This document shows positions 37,930 to 47,398 of a stretch of 64,000 bases of DNA, piece after piece. The stretch comes from Streptomyces cucumeris. Its GTDB lineage: Bacteria > Actinomycetota > Actinomycetes > Streptomycetales > Streptomycetaceae. Position 1 is the stretch's first letter. Every line of letters starts with the position of its first letter. Position numbers and translations under genes: made by a program. The notes beneath the pieces are model-generated. The model worked only from the letters and a program-made list of their open reading frames with translations, was not told where the DNA came from and searched no databases. Location of the stretch: the NCBI RefSeq assembly GCF_024295805.1, contig NZ_JANCLX010000035.1, positions 1-64,000 on the forward strand. The letters are read 5' to 3'.

Positions 37930-38949
37930 TCAGGCGCAGCCGCAGGAGCGCCGGATCACCAGCGCCGACGGGAACTGCTTGACCCGCTCCCGGCGCGAAC
38001 CGCCCCGTACGCCGTCGTCCAGCACCAGGTCCACCGCGGCCCGCGCCATCGCCGGGCGGTCGGAACCGACCGTGGTCAGCGGCGGATCGGTGAGCCCGGC
38101 CTCCTTCACATCGTCGAAGCCCGCGACCGCCAGCTCGCCGGGGACGTCGATACGCAGTTCGCGCGCCGCCCGCAGCACACCGAACGCCTGGTCGTCGGTG
38201 GCGCAGAAGATCGCGGGGGGCCGGTCGGGGCCGGCCAGCAGGTCCAGTGCGACCCGGTAGGCGTCGTAGCGGTTGTACGGAGCGTGGAAGAGCCGTCCCT
38301 CGGTGGACCGTCCGGCCTCCTGCATGGCCCGGCGCCAGCCCTCGACGTGGTCGGTCACCGGGTCGCCGACGGTGGGCGTTATCTCGGTGCCGCCCAGACA
38401 GGCGACGTACGGGTGGCCGTGCTCCAGCAGATGGCGCACCGCGAGCTGGGCGCCGCCGATGTCGTCCAGCACCACGGCCACGTCGTCGATGGCCTCGGGG
38501 CGCTCGTGGAGCAGCACCACCCGGGCGTCCCACGCCTCGATCTCGGCGGCGGCGTTCTCGCTGGGGCCCTGGCTGATCAGGATCAGCCCGGACACCCGCA
38601 TCCCCAGGAAGGCGCGCAGATAGTGCACTTCGCGGTCGTCGAGGTAGTCCGAGTTGCCGACCAGGACCATCTTTCCGCGCTCGGCCGCCGCCTGCTCGAC
38701 GGCGTGTGCCATCTCCGCGAAGAACGGCTGCCGGGCGTCCGGGACGATCAGCCCTATGAGGTCGGTACGGCGGCTCGCCATCGCCTGCGCGACGCGGTCC
38801 GGCCGGTAGCCGAGCTCCTTGATCGCGGCAAGCACCCGCTCGCGCGTGGCCGGGGCGACCGGCCTTGGTCCGTTATTGATGACGTAGCTGACGACCGCGG
38901 TCGAGGTCCCCGCCAGTCTTGCCACATCATCCCGCGTCACCTTGGCCAC
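37930..38949 (-). CDS. LacI-family transcriptional regulator
   Basis: 339 residues, full length. The N-terminal helix-turn-helix reads [22 protein letters not shown], with the hinge [19 protein letters not shown], followed by the periplasmic-binding-protein-like effector domain (about 62-335). The C-terminus ends in RRSCGCA, with Cys residues outside the family fold. Effector and targets are unknown; no sugar genes are adjacent, so it probably acts elsewhere. It lies between the HtrA-like protease and glnR, the order I recall from S. coelicolor (SCO4157-4159). Confidence 0.93.
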   Translation of the reverse strand: MAKVTRDDVARLAGTSTAVVSYVINNGPRPVAPATRERVLAAIKELGYRPDRVAQAMASRRTDLIGLIVPDARQPFFAEMAHAVEQAAAERGKMVLVGNSDYLDDREVHYLRAFLGMRVSGLILISQGPSENAAAEIEAWDARVVLLHERPEAIDDVAVVLDDIGGAQLAVRHLLEHGHPYVACLGGTEITPTVGDPVTDHVEGWRRAMQEAGRSTEGRLFHAPYNRYDAYRVALDLLAGPDRPPAIFCATDDQAFGVLRAARELRIDVPGELAVAGFDDVKEAGLTDPPLTTVGSDRPAMARAAVDLVLDDGVRGGSRRERVKQFPSALVIRRSCGCA

Positions 38950-38973
38950 GCGCGGCAGTCTACGCGGGTCCAG

Positions 38974-39768
38974 CTAGGTATTGGCCGGTCGTGCCCCGGC
39001 CGCTTCGGCCGCGGTCCGCGCACCGCCCCCGGGGGCCTCGCGGGTGGACTTCGGCGCCGACGCCTTGGCCCTGGCCTCCTCGGCGGCACGCTCGACCTTC
39101 TCGGGCACGACGAACCGGTAACCGACGTTCCGGACGGTCCCGATGAGGGACTCGTGCTCCGGACCCAGCTTGGCCCGCAGCCGCCGGACGTGGACGTCGA
39201 CGGTACGGGTGCCGCCGAAGTAGTCGTAGCCCCAGACCTCCTGGAGGAGCTGGGCGCGGGTGAAGACGCGGCCGGGGTGCTGGGCCAGGTACTTCAGCAG
39301 CTCGAACTCCTTGAATGTGAGATCGAGCACACGCCCCTTGAGCTTGGCGCTGTAGGTGGCCTCGTCGACCGAGAGATCACCGTTGCGGATCTCCATGGGG
39401 CTGTCGTCGGTGGTGATCTGCTGGCGGCCCATGGCCAGCCGCAGCCGGGCCTCCACCTCGGCCGGACCCGCGGTGTCCAGCAGGACGTCGTCGATGCCCC
39501 AGTCCGCGGTGACGGCGGCGAGGCCGCCCTCGGTCACCACCAGGACCAGCGGGCAGCCGGGGCCGGTGGACCGCAGGAGCTGGCACAGGCTGCGCACCTG
39601 CGGCAGATCGCGGCGGCCGTCGATCAGGATGACGTCGGCGCCCGGGGTGTCCACCAGGGCCGGGCCCTCCGCCGGGGCGACCCGCACGTTGTGCAGCAGC
39701 AGGCCGAGGGCGGGGAGCACCTCCGTCGAGGGCTGGAGTGCGTTGGTCAGCAGCAGGAGGGAACTCAT
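38974..39768 (-). CDS. glnR: nitrogen regulator GlnR
   Basis: OmpR-type orphan regulator that activates glnA, glnII, amtB and related nitrogen genes in actinomycetes. 264 residues from ATG 39768; upstream in-frame sequence is leader. The receiver-like domain has the unphosphorylated arrangement typical of GlnR, with Asp in [13 protein letters not shown]. The winged helix includes [15 protein letters not shown] and [10 protein letters not shown]. An Ala/Glu/Pro-rich tail (about 225-264) follows. It matches S. coelicolor GlnR almost throughout. The upstream region holds an intergenic repeat (39864) and a U-run hairpin (39986). Confidence 0.97.
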   Translation of the reverse strand: MSSLLLLTNALQPSTEVLPALGLLLHNVRVAPAEGPALVDTPGADVILIDGRRDLPQVRSLCQLLRSTGPGCPLVLVVTEGGLAAVTADWGIDDVLLDTAGPAEVEARLRLAMGRQQITTDDSPMEIRNGDLSVDEATYSAKLKGRVLDLTFKEFELLKYLAQHPGRVFTRAQLLQEVWGYDYFGGTRTVDVHVRRLRAKLGPEHESLIGTVRNVGYRFVVPEKVERAAEEARAKASAPKSTREAPGGGARTAAEAAGARPANT

Positions 39769-39863
39769 CGTCCACCACCCGCCTCGGTCGTGGTCCTGAC
39801 ATTGAGCACGCTTCGCTCGCCCATTACCTCGGTTCCTCCTCGGTCCCTTGCGAGAGGGGGCAC

Positions 39864-39886
39864 CTCCCAGGCAGCGCCTGGGGGAG
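39864..39886. repeat. Streptomyces-type interspersed CTCCCAGGC hairpin element
   Basis: CTCCCAGGC-AGC-GCCTGGGGGAG, preceded by GGGGGCAC and followed by TCTGC, matches an element I recall as frequent in Streptomyces intergenic regions. It forms a 7-bp CCCAGGC/GCCTGGG stem. Here it lies in the glnR upstream region, about 95 bp before the start codon. Whether it is mobile or regulatory is unknown. Confidence 0.6.
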
Positions 39887-39985
39887 TCTGCGGCTACTTC
39901 TCCGGCTACTTCTTCCGTCTCTGCGGTCCGCGCCCTCGAAGGCTTGTGCCCGCTCATGCGCACACCGTGCCCCTGAAAGCACAAA

Positions 39986-40015
39986 AGGACCCGGGGGCAA
40001 CGCTGCCCGGATCCT
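39986..40015 (-). promoter_or_regulatory. U-run hairpin in front of glnR, possible attenuator
   Basis: Read on the minus strand, AGGATCCGGG and CCCGGGTCCT form a 10-bp stem with one mismatch and a roughly 10-nt loop, directly followed by TTTTGTGCTTT. This is an intrinsic-terminator shape pointing toward glnR, 218 bp before its start, and within 22 bp of the divergent hydrolase start. It may stop antisense transcripts or attenuate a long glnR leader. Confidence 0.5.
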
Positions 40016-40036
40016 CTTCACAGCAGAATAACCCAC

Positions 40037-40918
40037 ATGACACCCGGAGGAGAGGCTCGATCTGCTCGCCGTTCCGTGCCGTCGGTCACTGCGCGCGACC
40101 ACAGGGCCACCCTGCTGACGGCCGACGGGGTGCCGATCGAGGCCCGTTACGAGCCGCCCCCGCCGTCCGCCGCGGCGGACGGGGACGGCCTCGCGCTGGT
40201 CGTCGCGCATGGGTTCACCGGTGCGCTGGAGCGCCCGGCACTGCGGCGGGTGGCGCGGGCGTTCGCCCAGCACACGGCCGTGATCACGTTCTCCTTCCGG
40301 GGGCATGGACGGTCCGGCGGACGGTCCACGGTGGGCGACCGGGAGGTACTGGACCTGGCCGAGGCGGTGCGCTGGGCCCGGCGGCTCGGCCATCGGCGGG
40401 TCGCCACGGTCGGTTTCTCGATGGGCGGCTCGGTGGTGCTCCGGCAGGCCGCGCTCCAGGGAGCGGACATCGAAAATCAGCCGTCCGAGGGAACCGTGAG
40501 CGAGGAGCACGGGGGGCGCATGGGCGCGCGCGCCGATGCTGTGATCTCCGTGAGCGCCCCCGCCCGCTGGTACTACCGGGGAACCGCTCCGATGCGCCGG
40601 GTGCACTGGGCGATCACCCGCCCGGCCGGACGGCTGGTCTCCCGCTACGGGCTGGGCACCCGGATCGACGGCCGTGGCTGGGACCCCGAACCGCTGCCGC
40701 CGGTGGCCGCGGTACCGCTGATCGCACCGACCCCGCTGCTGCTGGTGCACGGCGACCGGGACCCGTACTTCCCGCTGGACCATCCACGGATGCTGGCGGG
40801 CGCGGCCGATCCGTCGTCCACAGAGCTGTGGATCGAGCCGGGCTTCGGCCACGCCGAGACGGCGGCGCCGGACGCCCTGCTGGAGCGGGTGGCGGACTGG
40901 GCGCTGGCCCGCGCCTGA
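40037..40918 (+). CDS. alpha/beta hydrolase
   Basis: 293 residues. Nucleophile Ser is in the elbow GFSMGGS (about 130), the acid is Asp in VHGDRDPYF, and the catalytic His is in GFGHAET near the C-terminus. The oxyanion region is VVAHGFTG. No signal peptide. The start is uncertain: a strong GGAGGAGAGG lies 9 bp inside the frame after ATG 40037, and the next in-frame start (GTG 40076) is 20 nt beyond it. Substrate unknown. Divergent from glnR, as in S. coelicolor. Confidence 0.85.
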   Translation: MTPGGEARSARRSVPSVTARDHRATLLTADGVPIEARYEPPPPSAAADGDGLALVVAHGFTGALERPALRRVARAFAQHTAVITFSFRGHGRSGGRSTVGDREVLDLAEAVRWARRLGHRRVATVGFSMGGSVVLRQAALQGADIENQPSEGTVSEEHGGRMGARADAVISVSAPARWYYRGTAPMRRVHWAITRPAGRLVSRYGLGTRIDGRGWDPEPLPPVAAVPLIAPTPLLLVHGDRDPYFPLDHPRMLAGAADPSSTELWIEPGFGHAETAAPDALLERVADWALARA

Positions 40919-40952
40919 CCGGCACCGGCTCCCAGCGGTCCCGGGACCGTCC

Positions 40953-42908
40953 CTACTCCGCCTCGACCGCCGCCTCCGCGAACTGCGCCGTGTACAGCCG
41001 GGCGTACGCACCCTCCGCGGCCAGCAGCGCGTCATGCGTGCCCTGTTCCACGATCCGCCCGTTCTCCATCACCAGGATCACGTCGGCGTCGCGGATGGTG
41101 GACAGCCGGTGCGCGATCACAAAGCTGGTCCGGCCGGTCCGCAGTGAGGCCATCGCCCGCTGGATCAGCACCTCGGTGCGGGTGTCCACCGAACTGGTCG
41201 CCTCGTCCAGCACCAGGATCGACGGCTCGGAGAGGAACGCGCGGGCGATGGTGATGAGCTGCTTCTCACCGACGCTGACGTTGGAGCCCTCCTCGTCGAT
41301 CACCGTGTCGTAGCCGTCGGGCAGGGTCCGTACGAAGCGGTCGACGTAGGTGGCCTTCGCGGCCGCCACGATCCGCTCGAAGCTCGCGCCCTCCGCGCCG
41401 TACGCGATGTTCTCCGCGATGGTGCCGCCGAACAGCCAGGTGTCCTGGAGCACCATGCCGATGTGGGAGCGCAGATCCTCCCGTGACATCGCGGCGATAT
41501 CCGCCCCGTCCAGGGTGATCCGTCCACCGCTGACCTCGTAGAACCGCATCAGCAGATTGACCAGGGTGGTCTTCCCGGCGCCGGTCGGCCCGACGATGGC
41601 CACGGTCTGGCCGGGCCGCACCGAGAGCGTGAGGCCGTCGATCAGCGGCCTCTCCGGCTGGTAGCGGAAGGAGACCTCCTCGAACTCCACCTGGCCGCGC
41701 ACGGTCCCCGGCCGCTGCGCGCCCTCGGGGTCCGGGCTCTGCTCCTCGGCGTCCAGCAGCTCGAAGACCCGCTCGGCCGACGCCACCCCGGACTGCACCA
41801 GATTGGCCATCGAGGCGACCTGGGTCAGCGGCTGGCTGAACTGCCGGGAGTACTGCACGAACGCCTGCACATCACCGATGGACAGCGCGCCACTGGCCAC
41901 CCGCAGCCCGCCGACGACCGCGACCAGTACGTAGTTGAGGTTGCCGATGAACATCATCGCGGGCTGGATCAGCCCGGAGATGAACTGGGCCCGGAAGCCC
42001 GCCTCGTACAGCTTCTCGTTCTGCTCGCGGAACAGCTCCGCGGACTCCTTCTCCCGCCCGAAGACCTTCACCAGCGAGTGGCCGGTGTACATCTCCTCGA
42101 TATGGGCGTTGAGCGTGCCCGTGGTCTTCCACTGGCTGACGAACTGCGGCTGCGCCCGCTTGCCGATCTTGGTGGCGACCACCACCGACACCGGGACGGT
42201 CACCAGCGCGACCAGTGCCAGCAGCGGCGAGATCCAGAACATCATCGCCAGCACCCCGATGATCGTCAGCAGCGAGGCCATGATCTGGCTCAGGGTCTGC
42301 TGGAACGTCTGCTGGATGTTGTCGATGTCGTTGGTGGCGCGGGAGAGCACCTCACCGCGCGGCTGGCGGTCGAAGTACGCCAACGGCAGCCGCGCCAGCT
42401 TGTGTTCGACGTCCTCACGCAGCCGGAAGACCACCCGCTGGACCACCACCGTGGCCACCCGCGCCTGGACCAGGCCCAGCAGCGAGGCGAAGACGTAGAT
42501 CGCCAGCACCCACAGCAGCACATCGCCGACCGCGCCGAAGTCGATGCCCTGGCCGGGGTGGACGTCCATGGAGGCGACCATGTCGGCCAGCGTGTCCTCG
42601 CCGTCCCGGTGCAGCCGCTCGACGGCCTGCTCCTTGGTGACGCCGTCCGGCAGCTCACGCCCGATGATCCCCGCGAAGATCAGGTCGGTCGCCCTGCCGA
42701 GAATCAGCGGACCCAGCACCGACAGCGCGACGCTGACCGCGCACAGGGCCAGCACGACCAGCACGATGCCGCGCTCGGGGCGCAGTCTGCCCAGCAGCCG
42801 GCGGCCGGAGCCGCGGAAGTCCATGGACCGCTCGGTGGGCTGGCCGCCCATGAAGCGGGCGGGCCCGGCGGCGGGAGCCGGGCCCCTGCGGGGCGCCGGG
42901 GTACTCAT
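40953..42908 (-). CDS. ABC exporter half-transporter, catalytic-site subunit
   Basis: 651 residues with an N-terminal six-helix exporter domain (about 40-390) and a C-terminal nucleotide-binding domain. Walker A is GPTGAGKTTL (about 439) and Walker B ends LVLDEATSS with the catalytic Glu; the H-loop His is in VIAHRLS. The signature motif is altered, VSVGEKQ instead of LSGGQ. Paired with the next protein it would form an asymmetric heterodimer: this subunit supplies the intact Walker B/H-loop half, its partner the intact signature. Substrate unknown (lipid or drug type). The start ATG 42908 follows GAAGGA, 73 bp after the partner gene. Confidence 0.92.
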   Translation of the reverse strand: MSTPAPRRGPAPAAGPARFMGGQPTERSMDFRGSGRRLLGRLRPERGIVLVVLALCAVSVALSVLGPLILGRATDLIFAGIIGRELPDGVTKEQAVERLHRDGEDTLADMVASMDVHPGQGIDFGAVGDVLLWVLAIYVFASLLGLVQARVATVVVQRVVFRLREDVEHKLARLPLAYFDRQPRGEVLSRATNDIDNIQQTFQQTLSQIMASLLTIIGVLAMMFWISPLLALVALVTVPVSVVVATKIGKRAQPQFVSQWKTTGTLNAHIEEMYTGHSLVKVFGREKESAELFREQNEKLYEAGFRAQFISGLIQPAMMFIGNLNYVLVAVVGGLRVASGALSIGDVQAFVQYSRQFSQPLTQVASMANLVQSGVASAERVFELLDAEEQSPDPEGAQRPGTVRGQVEFEEVSFRYQPERPLIDGLTLSVRPGQTVAIVGPTGAGKTTLVNLLMRFYEVSGGRITLDGADIAAMSREDLRSHIGMVLQDTWLFGGTIAENIAYGAEGASFERIVAAAKATYVDRFVRTLPDGYDTVIDEEGSNVSVGEKQLITIARAFLSEPSILVLDEATSSVDTRTEVLIQRAMASLRTGRTSFVIAHRLSTIRDADVILVMENGRIVEQGTHDALLAAEGAYARLYTAQFAEAAVEAE

Positions 42909-42981
42909 GGGCGGTCCTTCGGGGGCGCGGACGGGAACGACGGGCGGCAGGGGCGGCGGCGCAGGCCGGGCGGCGGGCCGC

Positions 42982-44724
42982 TCATGCGGCTTCCTGCTCG
43001 GTGAGCTGGGAGAGCACGATCTCGCGGTAGGTCTCGTTGTCCGCCATCAGCTCGGTGTGGGTACCGGTGCCCACGACCCGCCCCGCGTCGAGGACGACGA
43101 TCTGGTCGGCGCCGCGGATGGTGGAGACCCGCTGGGCGACGATGACGACGGTGGCGTCCCGCGTCTGGTCCGTCAGCGCCGCCCGCAGCCGGGCGTCGGT
43201 GGCGTAGTCGAGCGCCGAGAAGGAGTCGTCGAAGAGGTAGACCGAGGGTCTGCGGACCAGGGCGCGGGCGATGGCCAGCCGCTGCCGCTGGCCGCCGGAG
43301 ACATTGGAGCCGCCCTGGGCGATCGGGGCCTCGAGCCCGCCCTCCATGGCTTCCACGAAATCCCGCGCCTGGGCGGTCTCCAGGGCCTGCCACAGCTCCT
43401 CGTCGGTGGCGTCCGGTTTGCCGTAGCGCAGGTTGGAGCCGACGGTGCCGGAGAAGAGGTACGGCTTCTGCGGTACGAGCCCGATGGACTGCGACATGAT
43501 CTCGGTGTCGAGATCGCGGACGTCCACTCCGTCGATATGGACGCTGCCGTCGGTGGCGTCGAACAGCCGGGGCACCAGCCCCAGCAGGGTGGACTTGCCA
43601 CTGCCGGTCGAGCCGATCACGGCGGTGGTCCGGCCGGGCCGGGCGATCAGCGAGATCTCGCGCAGCACGGGCTCCTCGGCGCCGGGATAGCGGAACTCCA
43701 CACCACGCAGCTCCAGCAGACCCCGTCCACCGCCGGTGGGCGCGGGCGGGACGGGCACCAGCGGCGGAACCACACTGGTCCGGGTGTCCAGCACCTCCTG
43801 GACGCGCTCGGCGCAGACCTCGGCACGCGGCACCATCATGAACATGAAGGTGGCCATCATGACGGCCATCAGGATCTGCATCAGATAGCTGATGAACGCG
43901 GTCAGCGCGCCGATCTGCATACCGCCACTGTCGATCCGGTGTCCGCCGAACCAGACCACGGCGACGCTGGAGACATTCACCACCAGCATCACCGCGGGGA
44001 ACATCAGCGCCATCAGCCGCCCGGCGCGCAGCGAGACGTCCATCAGCTCGCCGTTGGCCCCGGTGAAGCGGTCGCGCTCATGGCCGTCCCGGACGAAGGC
44101 GCGGATGACCCGGATCCCGGTGATCTGCTCGCGCAGCACCCGGTTGACGGTGTCGATGCGCTCCTGGACGCCGCGGAACAGCGGGCGCATCCGGCGGACG
44201 ATCAGGGTGACGATGACACCGAGCACCGGGACGATCAGCAGCAGCAGTCCGGAGAGCGGGACGTCCTGGTTGAGAGCCATGATCACTCCGCCGACGCACA
44301 TGATCGGCGCCGAGACCATCAGCGTGAAGCCCATCAGGCACAGCATCTGCACCTGCTGGACGTCATTGGTGGTGCGGGTGATCAGTGAGGGCGCCCCGAA
44401 ATGGCCCATTTCCCGGGAGGAGAAGGACTGCACCCGGTCGAAGACCGCGGCCCGGACGTCCCGGCCGAGCGCCATGGCGGTGCGGGCGCTGAAGTAGACG
44501 GCGCCGATGGCGCACACGATCTGCGCCAGCGTGACGGCGATCATGAAACCGCCGATACGCAGGATGTAACCGGTGTCCCCCTCCACCACGCCGCCGTCGA
44601 TGATGTCGGCGTTGAGCGAGGGCAGATAGAGCGTGGCCAGCGTCTGCACCAGCTGCAACAGCACGATCAGCGCGATCGTTCGGGCGTGGGGCCTGAGATA
44701 CCCCCGTATGAGTCGGACCAGCAC
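42982..44724 (-). CDS. ABC exporter half-transporter, degenerate-site subunit
   Basis: 580 residues from GTG 44724 (VLVRLIRGYLRPHARTIAL); the longer open frame upstream is not exporter-like. Six TM helices (about 10-300) precede the nucleotide-binding domain with Walker A GSTGSGKSTL (about 371) and a canonical signature VSGGQ (about 473). Walker B reads VYLFDDSFSALD, with Asp replacing the catalytic Glu, and the H-loop reads VIVAQRVS, with Gln replacing His. These are the changes found in the degenerate half of heterodimeric exporters such as TM287/288 or BmrCD. It is upstream of its partner in one operon. Confidence 0.92.
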   Translation of the reverse strand: MLVRLIRGYLRPHARTIALIVLLQLVQTLATLYLPSLNADIIDGGVVEGDTGYILRIGGFMIAVTLAQIVCAIGAVYFSARTAMALGRDVRAAVFDRVQSFSSREMGHFGAPSLITRTTNDVQQVQMLCLMGFTLMVSAPIMCVGGVIMALNQDVPLSGLLLLIVPVLGVIVTLIVRRMRPLFRGVQERIDTVNRVLREQITGIRVIRAFVRDGHERDRFTGANGELMDVSLRAGRLMALMFPAVMLVVNVSSVAVVWFGGHRIDSGGMQIGALTAFISYLMQILMAVMMATFMFMMVPRAEVCAERVQEVLDTRTSVVPPLVPVPPAPTGGGRGLLELRGVEFRYPGAEEPVLREISLIARPGRTTAVIGSTGSGKSTLLGLVPRLFDATDGSVHIDGVDVRDLDTEIMSQSIGLVPQKPYLFSGTVGSNLRYGKPDATDEELWQALETAQARDFVEAMEGGLEAPIAQGGSNVSGGQRQRLAIARALVRRPSVYLFDDSFSALDYATDARLRAALTDQTRDATVVIVAQRVSTIRGADQIVVLDAGRVVGTGTHTELMADNETYREIVLSQLTEQEAA

Positions 44725-44844
44725 ACCGAAACAGTAAGCGAGGACACCGACAGCGGGCCTCTCATTTCCCTCGGACCGCCGGTGGTCCGGACCGCTGCCC
44801 GCACCCGTCATCATGGAGGCGGCAGTAGACGGGAAGGGATCGCG

Positions 44845-45120
44845 ATGGCGATGAAGAACGCGCCCGCCGGCACCATCCGGTACTGGGCCGCGGCCCGCGC
44901 CGCGGCCGGTACGCAGGAGGAGCCGTACGCGGCGGCGACGCTGGCCGAGGCGCTCGACGCGGCCCGGCGGCGGCACACCGGGCATCCGGAGTTCGCGCGG
45001 GTGCTGATGCGCTGTTCGTTCCTGGTCGACGGCACGCCCGTCGGCACCCGCGACCACACGACGATCCAACTGGCCGAGGGCGGCACGGTCGAGGTGCTCC
45101 CGCCGTTCGCAGGAGGGTGA
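44845..45120 (+). CDS. ThiS/MoaD-family sulfur-carrier-like protein
   Basis: 91 residues from ATG 44845 (GGGAAGGGA upstream). It has a ubiquitin-like beta-grasp pattern (TIRYWAAARAAAG, TLAEALDAARRRH, VLMRCSFLVDG) and ends exactly in the diagnostic PPFAGG, whose terminal Gly-Gly can be adenylated and thiocarboxylated. It could serve molybdopterin or cysteine synthesis (CysO-like). Genes for MoaE, ThiG or an E1-like MoeB are not adjacent. Its neighbours include a rhodanese and DsrE protein, which suggests sulfur transfer. Confidence 0.88.
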   Translation: MAMKNAPAGTIRYWAAARAAAGTQEEPYAAATLAEALDAARRRHTGHPEFARVLMRCSFLVDGTPVGTRDHTTIQLAEGGTVEVLPPFAGG

Positions 45121-45130
45121 CCCCGAGGTC

Positions 45131-46627
45131 ATGAGCAACCAGCCGCACGACCCGCAGCATCCGCAGAACCCGTACGAGCCGCATGGTCCGTACGGGTCCC
45201 CGGAGACGCCGTACGGGGGACAGCAGCCGCCCGCCGACCCGTACGGGAGCTGGGACCAGGGCGGGTACGACCAGGGCTACGGCCAGGCGGGACAGCAGCC
45301 GCAGCAGGGTCAGGAGTACGGCGGCCACGCCCCGCACCCGGGCTACGGCACACCGGACCAGCACCCCCAGCAGGGCCACGGCCAGGCCGCGCACCAGCCG
45401 CAGCAGGGTCAGGAGTACGGCGGGCAGCACCCGGGGCACCCCGGCCAGTACACCCAGCCCGCCCCGGGCCGACAGGCCCAGCACGCCCCGCACCCGGGGT
45501 ACGCCCCGCAGCAGGCGTACGGCCAGCCCGACCCGTACGCGCAGGCGTACCCGGCTCAGAACCCGTACGCCGCCGCGCCGCAGGGCCACCAGCAGCAGGG
45601 ACACGCGCAGTCGCAGGGCCACGCGCCGCAAGGCCACCAGCAGCCGCAGAGCCCCCCGCAGCAGCAAGGCCACCCGCAGCAGCCGTACTCCCCCGGCTGG
45701 GACCAGCAACACCAGCCGCAGCCCGCCGCCGCGTTCGCGGCGCACGGCCCCCAGGGACCCGCGCCCGTCACCGCCGCCCCGACGGCCATGGCGGACCCCG
45801 CCGGGCCGGAGCACCCCTCCGCCACGGCGCCCGCCGCGCCCGAGGAGACGTCCCGGCCGCTCACCGCCGCCGAGAAGGCCCGTGCCGAGGGCCGTCCGCA
45901 GATCCTCCACCCCGGACTGGTCCCGGCCGCCCTGACCTCCGTCATCGCCGCCGCCCTCGCGGGGGCCGCCCCGCTGGGCCGTCCCGCGGTCGCCGTCGTG
46001 GTGGCGCTGCTCCAGGCGGTCACGGCGGCGGGCTGGTTCCGGCTGAACGGGATGTGGCCCGCCCGGCAGGGCATCGCGCTCGCCTTCGCGGGCGGGCTGG
46101 CCGCGACCGCCGGGCTGCTCGCCACCGAGCGGACACACGCCCCGACCGTGGTCATCGGCACGCTCGGGGTCTGGCTGCTGCTGGTGCTCGTACTCCAGCT
46201 GCGCAGCCACAGTTCACCGGACGAGCGGCTCTACGGGCTGACCGCCACCGTGGCCTCCACCGCCCTCGCCGTGATCGCGGCCGGGTATCTGGCCACGGCC
46301 GCCGAATCCACCGACGCCGTGGTGATCGGCGCGGCCGGAGTGGCGGGGGCCGTGCTGGTCCGCGCGGTGCCGCTGCCGATCGCCGCCTCCGTGGTGGTGG
46401 CGCTGCTCGCCGCCGCGGGCGCGGGCGCCGGGGCCGGACAGCTCACCGGCACCGGCACCACGGACGCCGCGCTGCTGGGGCTGGCGGCCGGGGCGTGCGC
46501 GCTGATCGGCCACCGGGTGGCGAGCTACGACTACCCGTCCCGTTTTGTCCATATGACCGCCGGGGTGGCGCTGCCGCTGGCCGCCGCCGCTCCCGTCGTC
46601 TATGTGATCGGCCGCGCACTGATCTGA
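45131..46627 (+). CDS. membrane protein with long Gln/Pro/Gly-rich N-terminus
   Basis: 498 residues, starting 10 bp after the ThiS/MoaD stop, so probably co-transcribed. Residues 1-235 are low-complexity Gln/Pro/His/Gly/Tyr with an internal duplication (QPQQGQEYGG twice). Residues about 260-498 form about eight hydrophobic helices with few polar residues. No known motif seen. The soluble tail should be cytoplasmic and disordered. Similar QGP-rich tails occur in actinobacterial envelope-biogenesis proteins, but I assign no function. Confidence 0.8.
   Translation: MSNQPHDPQHPQNPYEPHGPYGSPETPYGGQQPPADPYGSWDQGGYDQGYGQAGQQPQQGQEYGGHAPHPGYGTPDQHPQQGHGQAAHQPQQGQEYGGQHPGHPGQYTQPAPGRQAQHAPHPGYAPQQAYGQPDPYAQAYPAQNPYAAAPQGHQQQGHAQSQGHAPQGHQQPQSPPQQQGHPQQPYSPGWDQQHQPQPAAAFAAHGPQGPAPVTAAPTAMADPAGPEHPSATAPAAPEETSRPLTAAEKARAEGRPQILHPGLVPAALTSVIAAALAGAAPLGRPAVAVVVALLQAVTAAGWFRLNGMWPARQGIALAFAGGLAATAGLLATERTHAPTVVIGTLGVWLLLVLVLQLRSHSSPDERLYGLTATVASTALAVIAAGYLATAAESTDAVVIGAAGVAGAVLVRAVPLPIAASVVVALLAAAGAGAGAGQLTGTGTTDAALLGLAAGACALIGHRVASYDYPSRFVHMTAGVALPLAAAAPVVYVIGRALI
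45296..45423 (+). repeat. 29-bp direct repeat inside the membrane-protein gene
   Basis: Bases 45296-45324 and 45395-45423 are identical, 99 bp apart and in the same reading frame, encoding the two QPQQGQEYGG units. The spacing is a multiple of three, so expansion or contraction would keep the frame. Confidence 0.75.
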
Positions 46628-46711
46628 TCCCCGGCCCCCTGGCTCATCGCTCCGGTTAGGCTCACAACCTCAGGCGAGCGCCTGACCGAGAGCCGGGGGG
46701 ACCCACCGCAC

Positions 46712-47398
46712 ATGCGCGCACTACGCATCACACTGATCGTCGCCGTGATACTCGGCGTTCTCTTCGTCGCCGCGGACCGCATCGCGGTGAGCATCGCCGA
46801 GTCCAAGGCCGCGGACAAGATCAAGACCTCGCAGGGGCTGACCGGCACCCCCGATGTCTCGATCAAGGGCTTCCCGTTCCTCACCCAGGTCGCGGGCAAG
46901 GAGCTGGACGAGGTCGACATCAGCATGGAGGGGCTGACCACGGACGCGGGCAACGGCCGCAGCGTGCGGGTCTCCGAACTCGACGCCCAGCTCCACACGG
47001 TGGGCATCTCGGGCGACTTCTCGTCCGCCACCGCCGACCGCGCCACCGGTACGGCCCACATCAGCTACGCGGACCTCTCGCGCGCGGCGGGTCCGGGAAT
47101 CACGGTCGCCTACGACCCGTCCGGTACCAACCGGGTCAAGATCACCGGCAGTCTGATGGGCTTCTCCCTCACCGCGCGCTCCACCATCACCGTGGTCGAC
47201 GGCGACACCATCAAGCTGCACGCCGAGTCCGTCCCCGGAGGCTCCGTCCCGGGCTGGGAGGAGAAGGTCCGGCAGCGCACCGATATGGAGCGCCAGGTGG
47301 AAGGGCTGCCGAAGGGGATGCGGCTGGACACGGTGAAGACCGACAAGGACGGCATGGACATCTCGGTCACGGGGCAGAACGTCGAACTGGCGGGCTGA
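46712..47398 (+). CDS. LmeA-like phospholipid-binding protein (DUF2993), short form
   Basis: 228 residues. A signal anchor (about 4-24, LRITLIVAVILGVLFVAADR) is followed by the DUF2993 domain with GLTGTPDVSIKGFPFLTQV, the same phrase as in the 466-residue paralogue at 32996, and VDISMEGL. It lacks the long acidic N-terminus of that paralogue and is close to mycobacterial LmeA in size. Probably faces outward and binds phospholipid. It starts 84 bp after the upstream membrane-protein gene in the same direction. Confidence 0.9.
   Translation: MRALRITLIVAVILGVLFVAADRIAVSIAESKAADKIKTSQGLTGTPDVSIKGFPFLTQVAGKELDEVDISMEGLTTDAGNGRSVRVSELDAQLHTVGISGDFSSATADRATGTAHISYADLSRAAGPGITVAYDPSGTNRVKITGSLMGFSLTARSTITVVDGDTIKLHAESVPGGSVPGWEEKVRQRTDMERQVEGLPKGMRLDTVKTDKDGMDISVTGQNVELAG

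Noticed and set aside
37861-41313. 1150-codon plus-strand frame over lacI, glnR and the hydrolase
   Set aside because: It runs antisense to lacI and glnR and out of frame through the hydrolase. No domain is readable.
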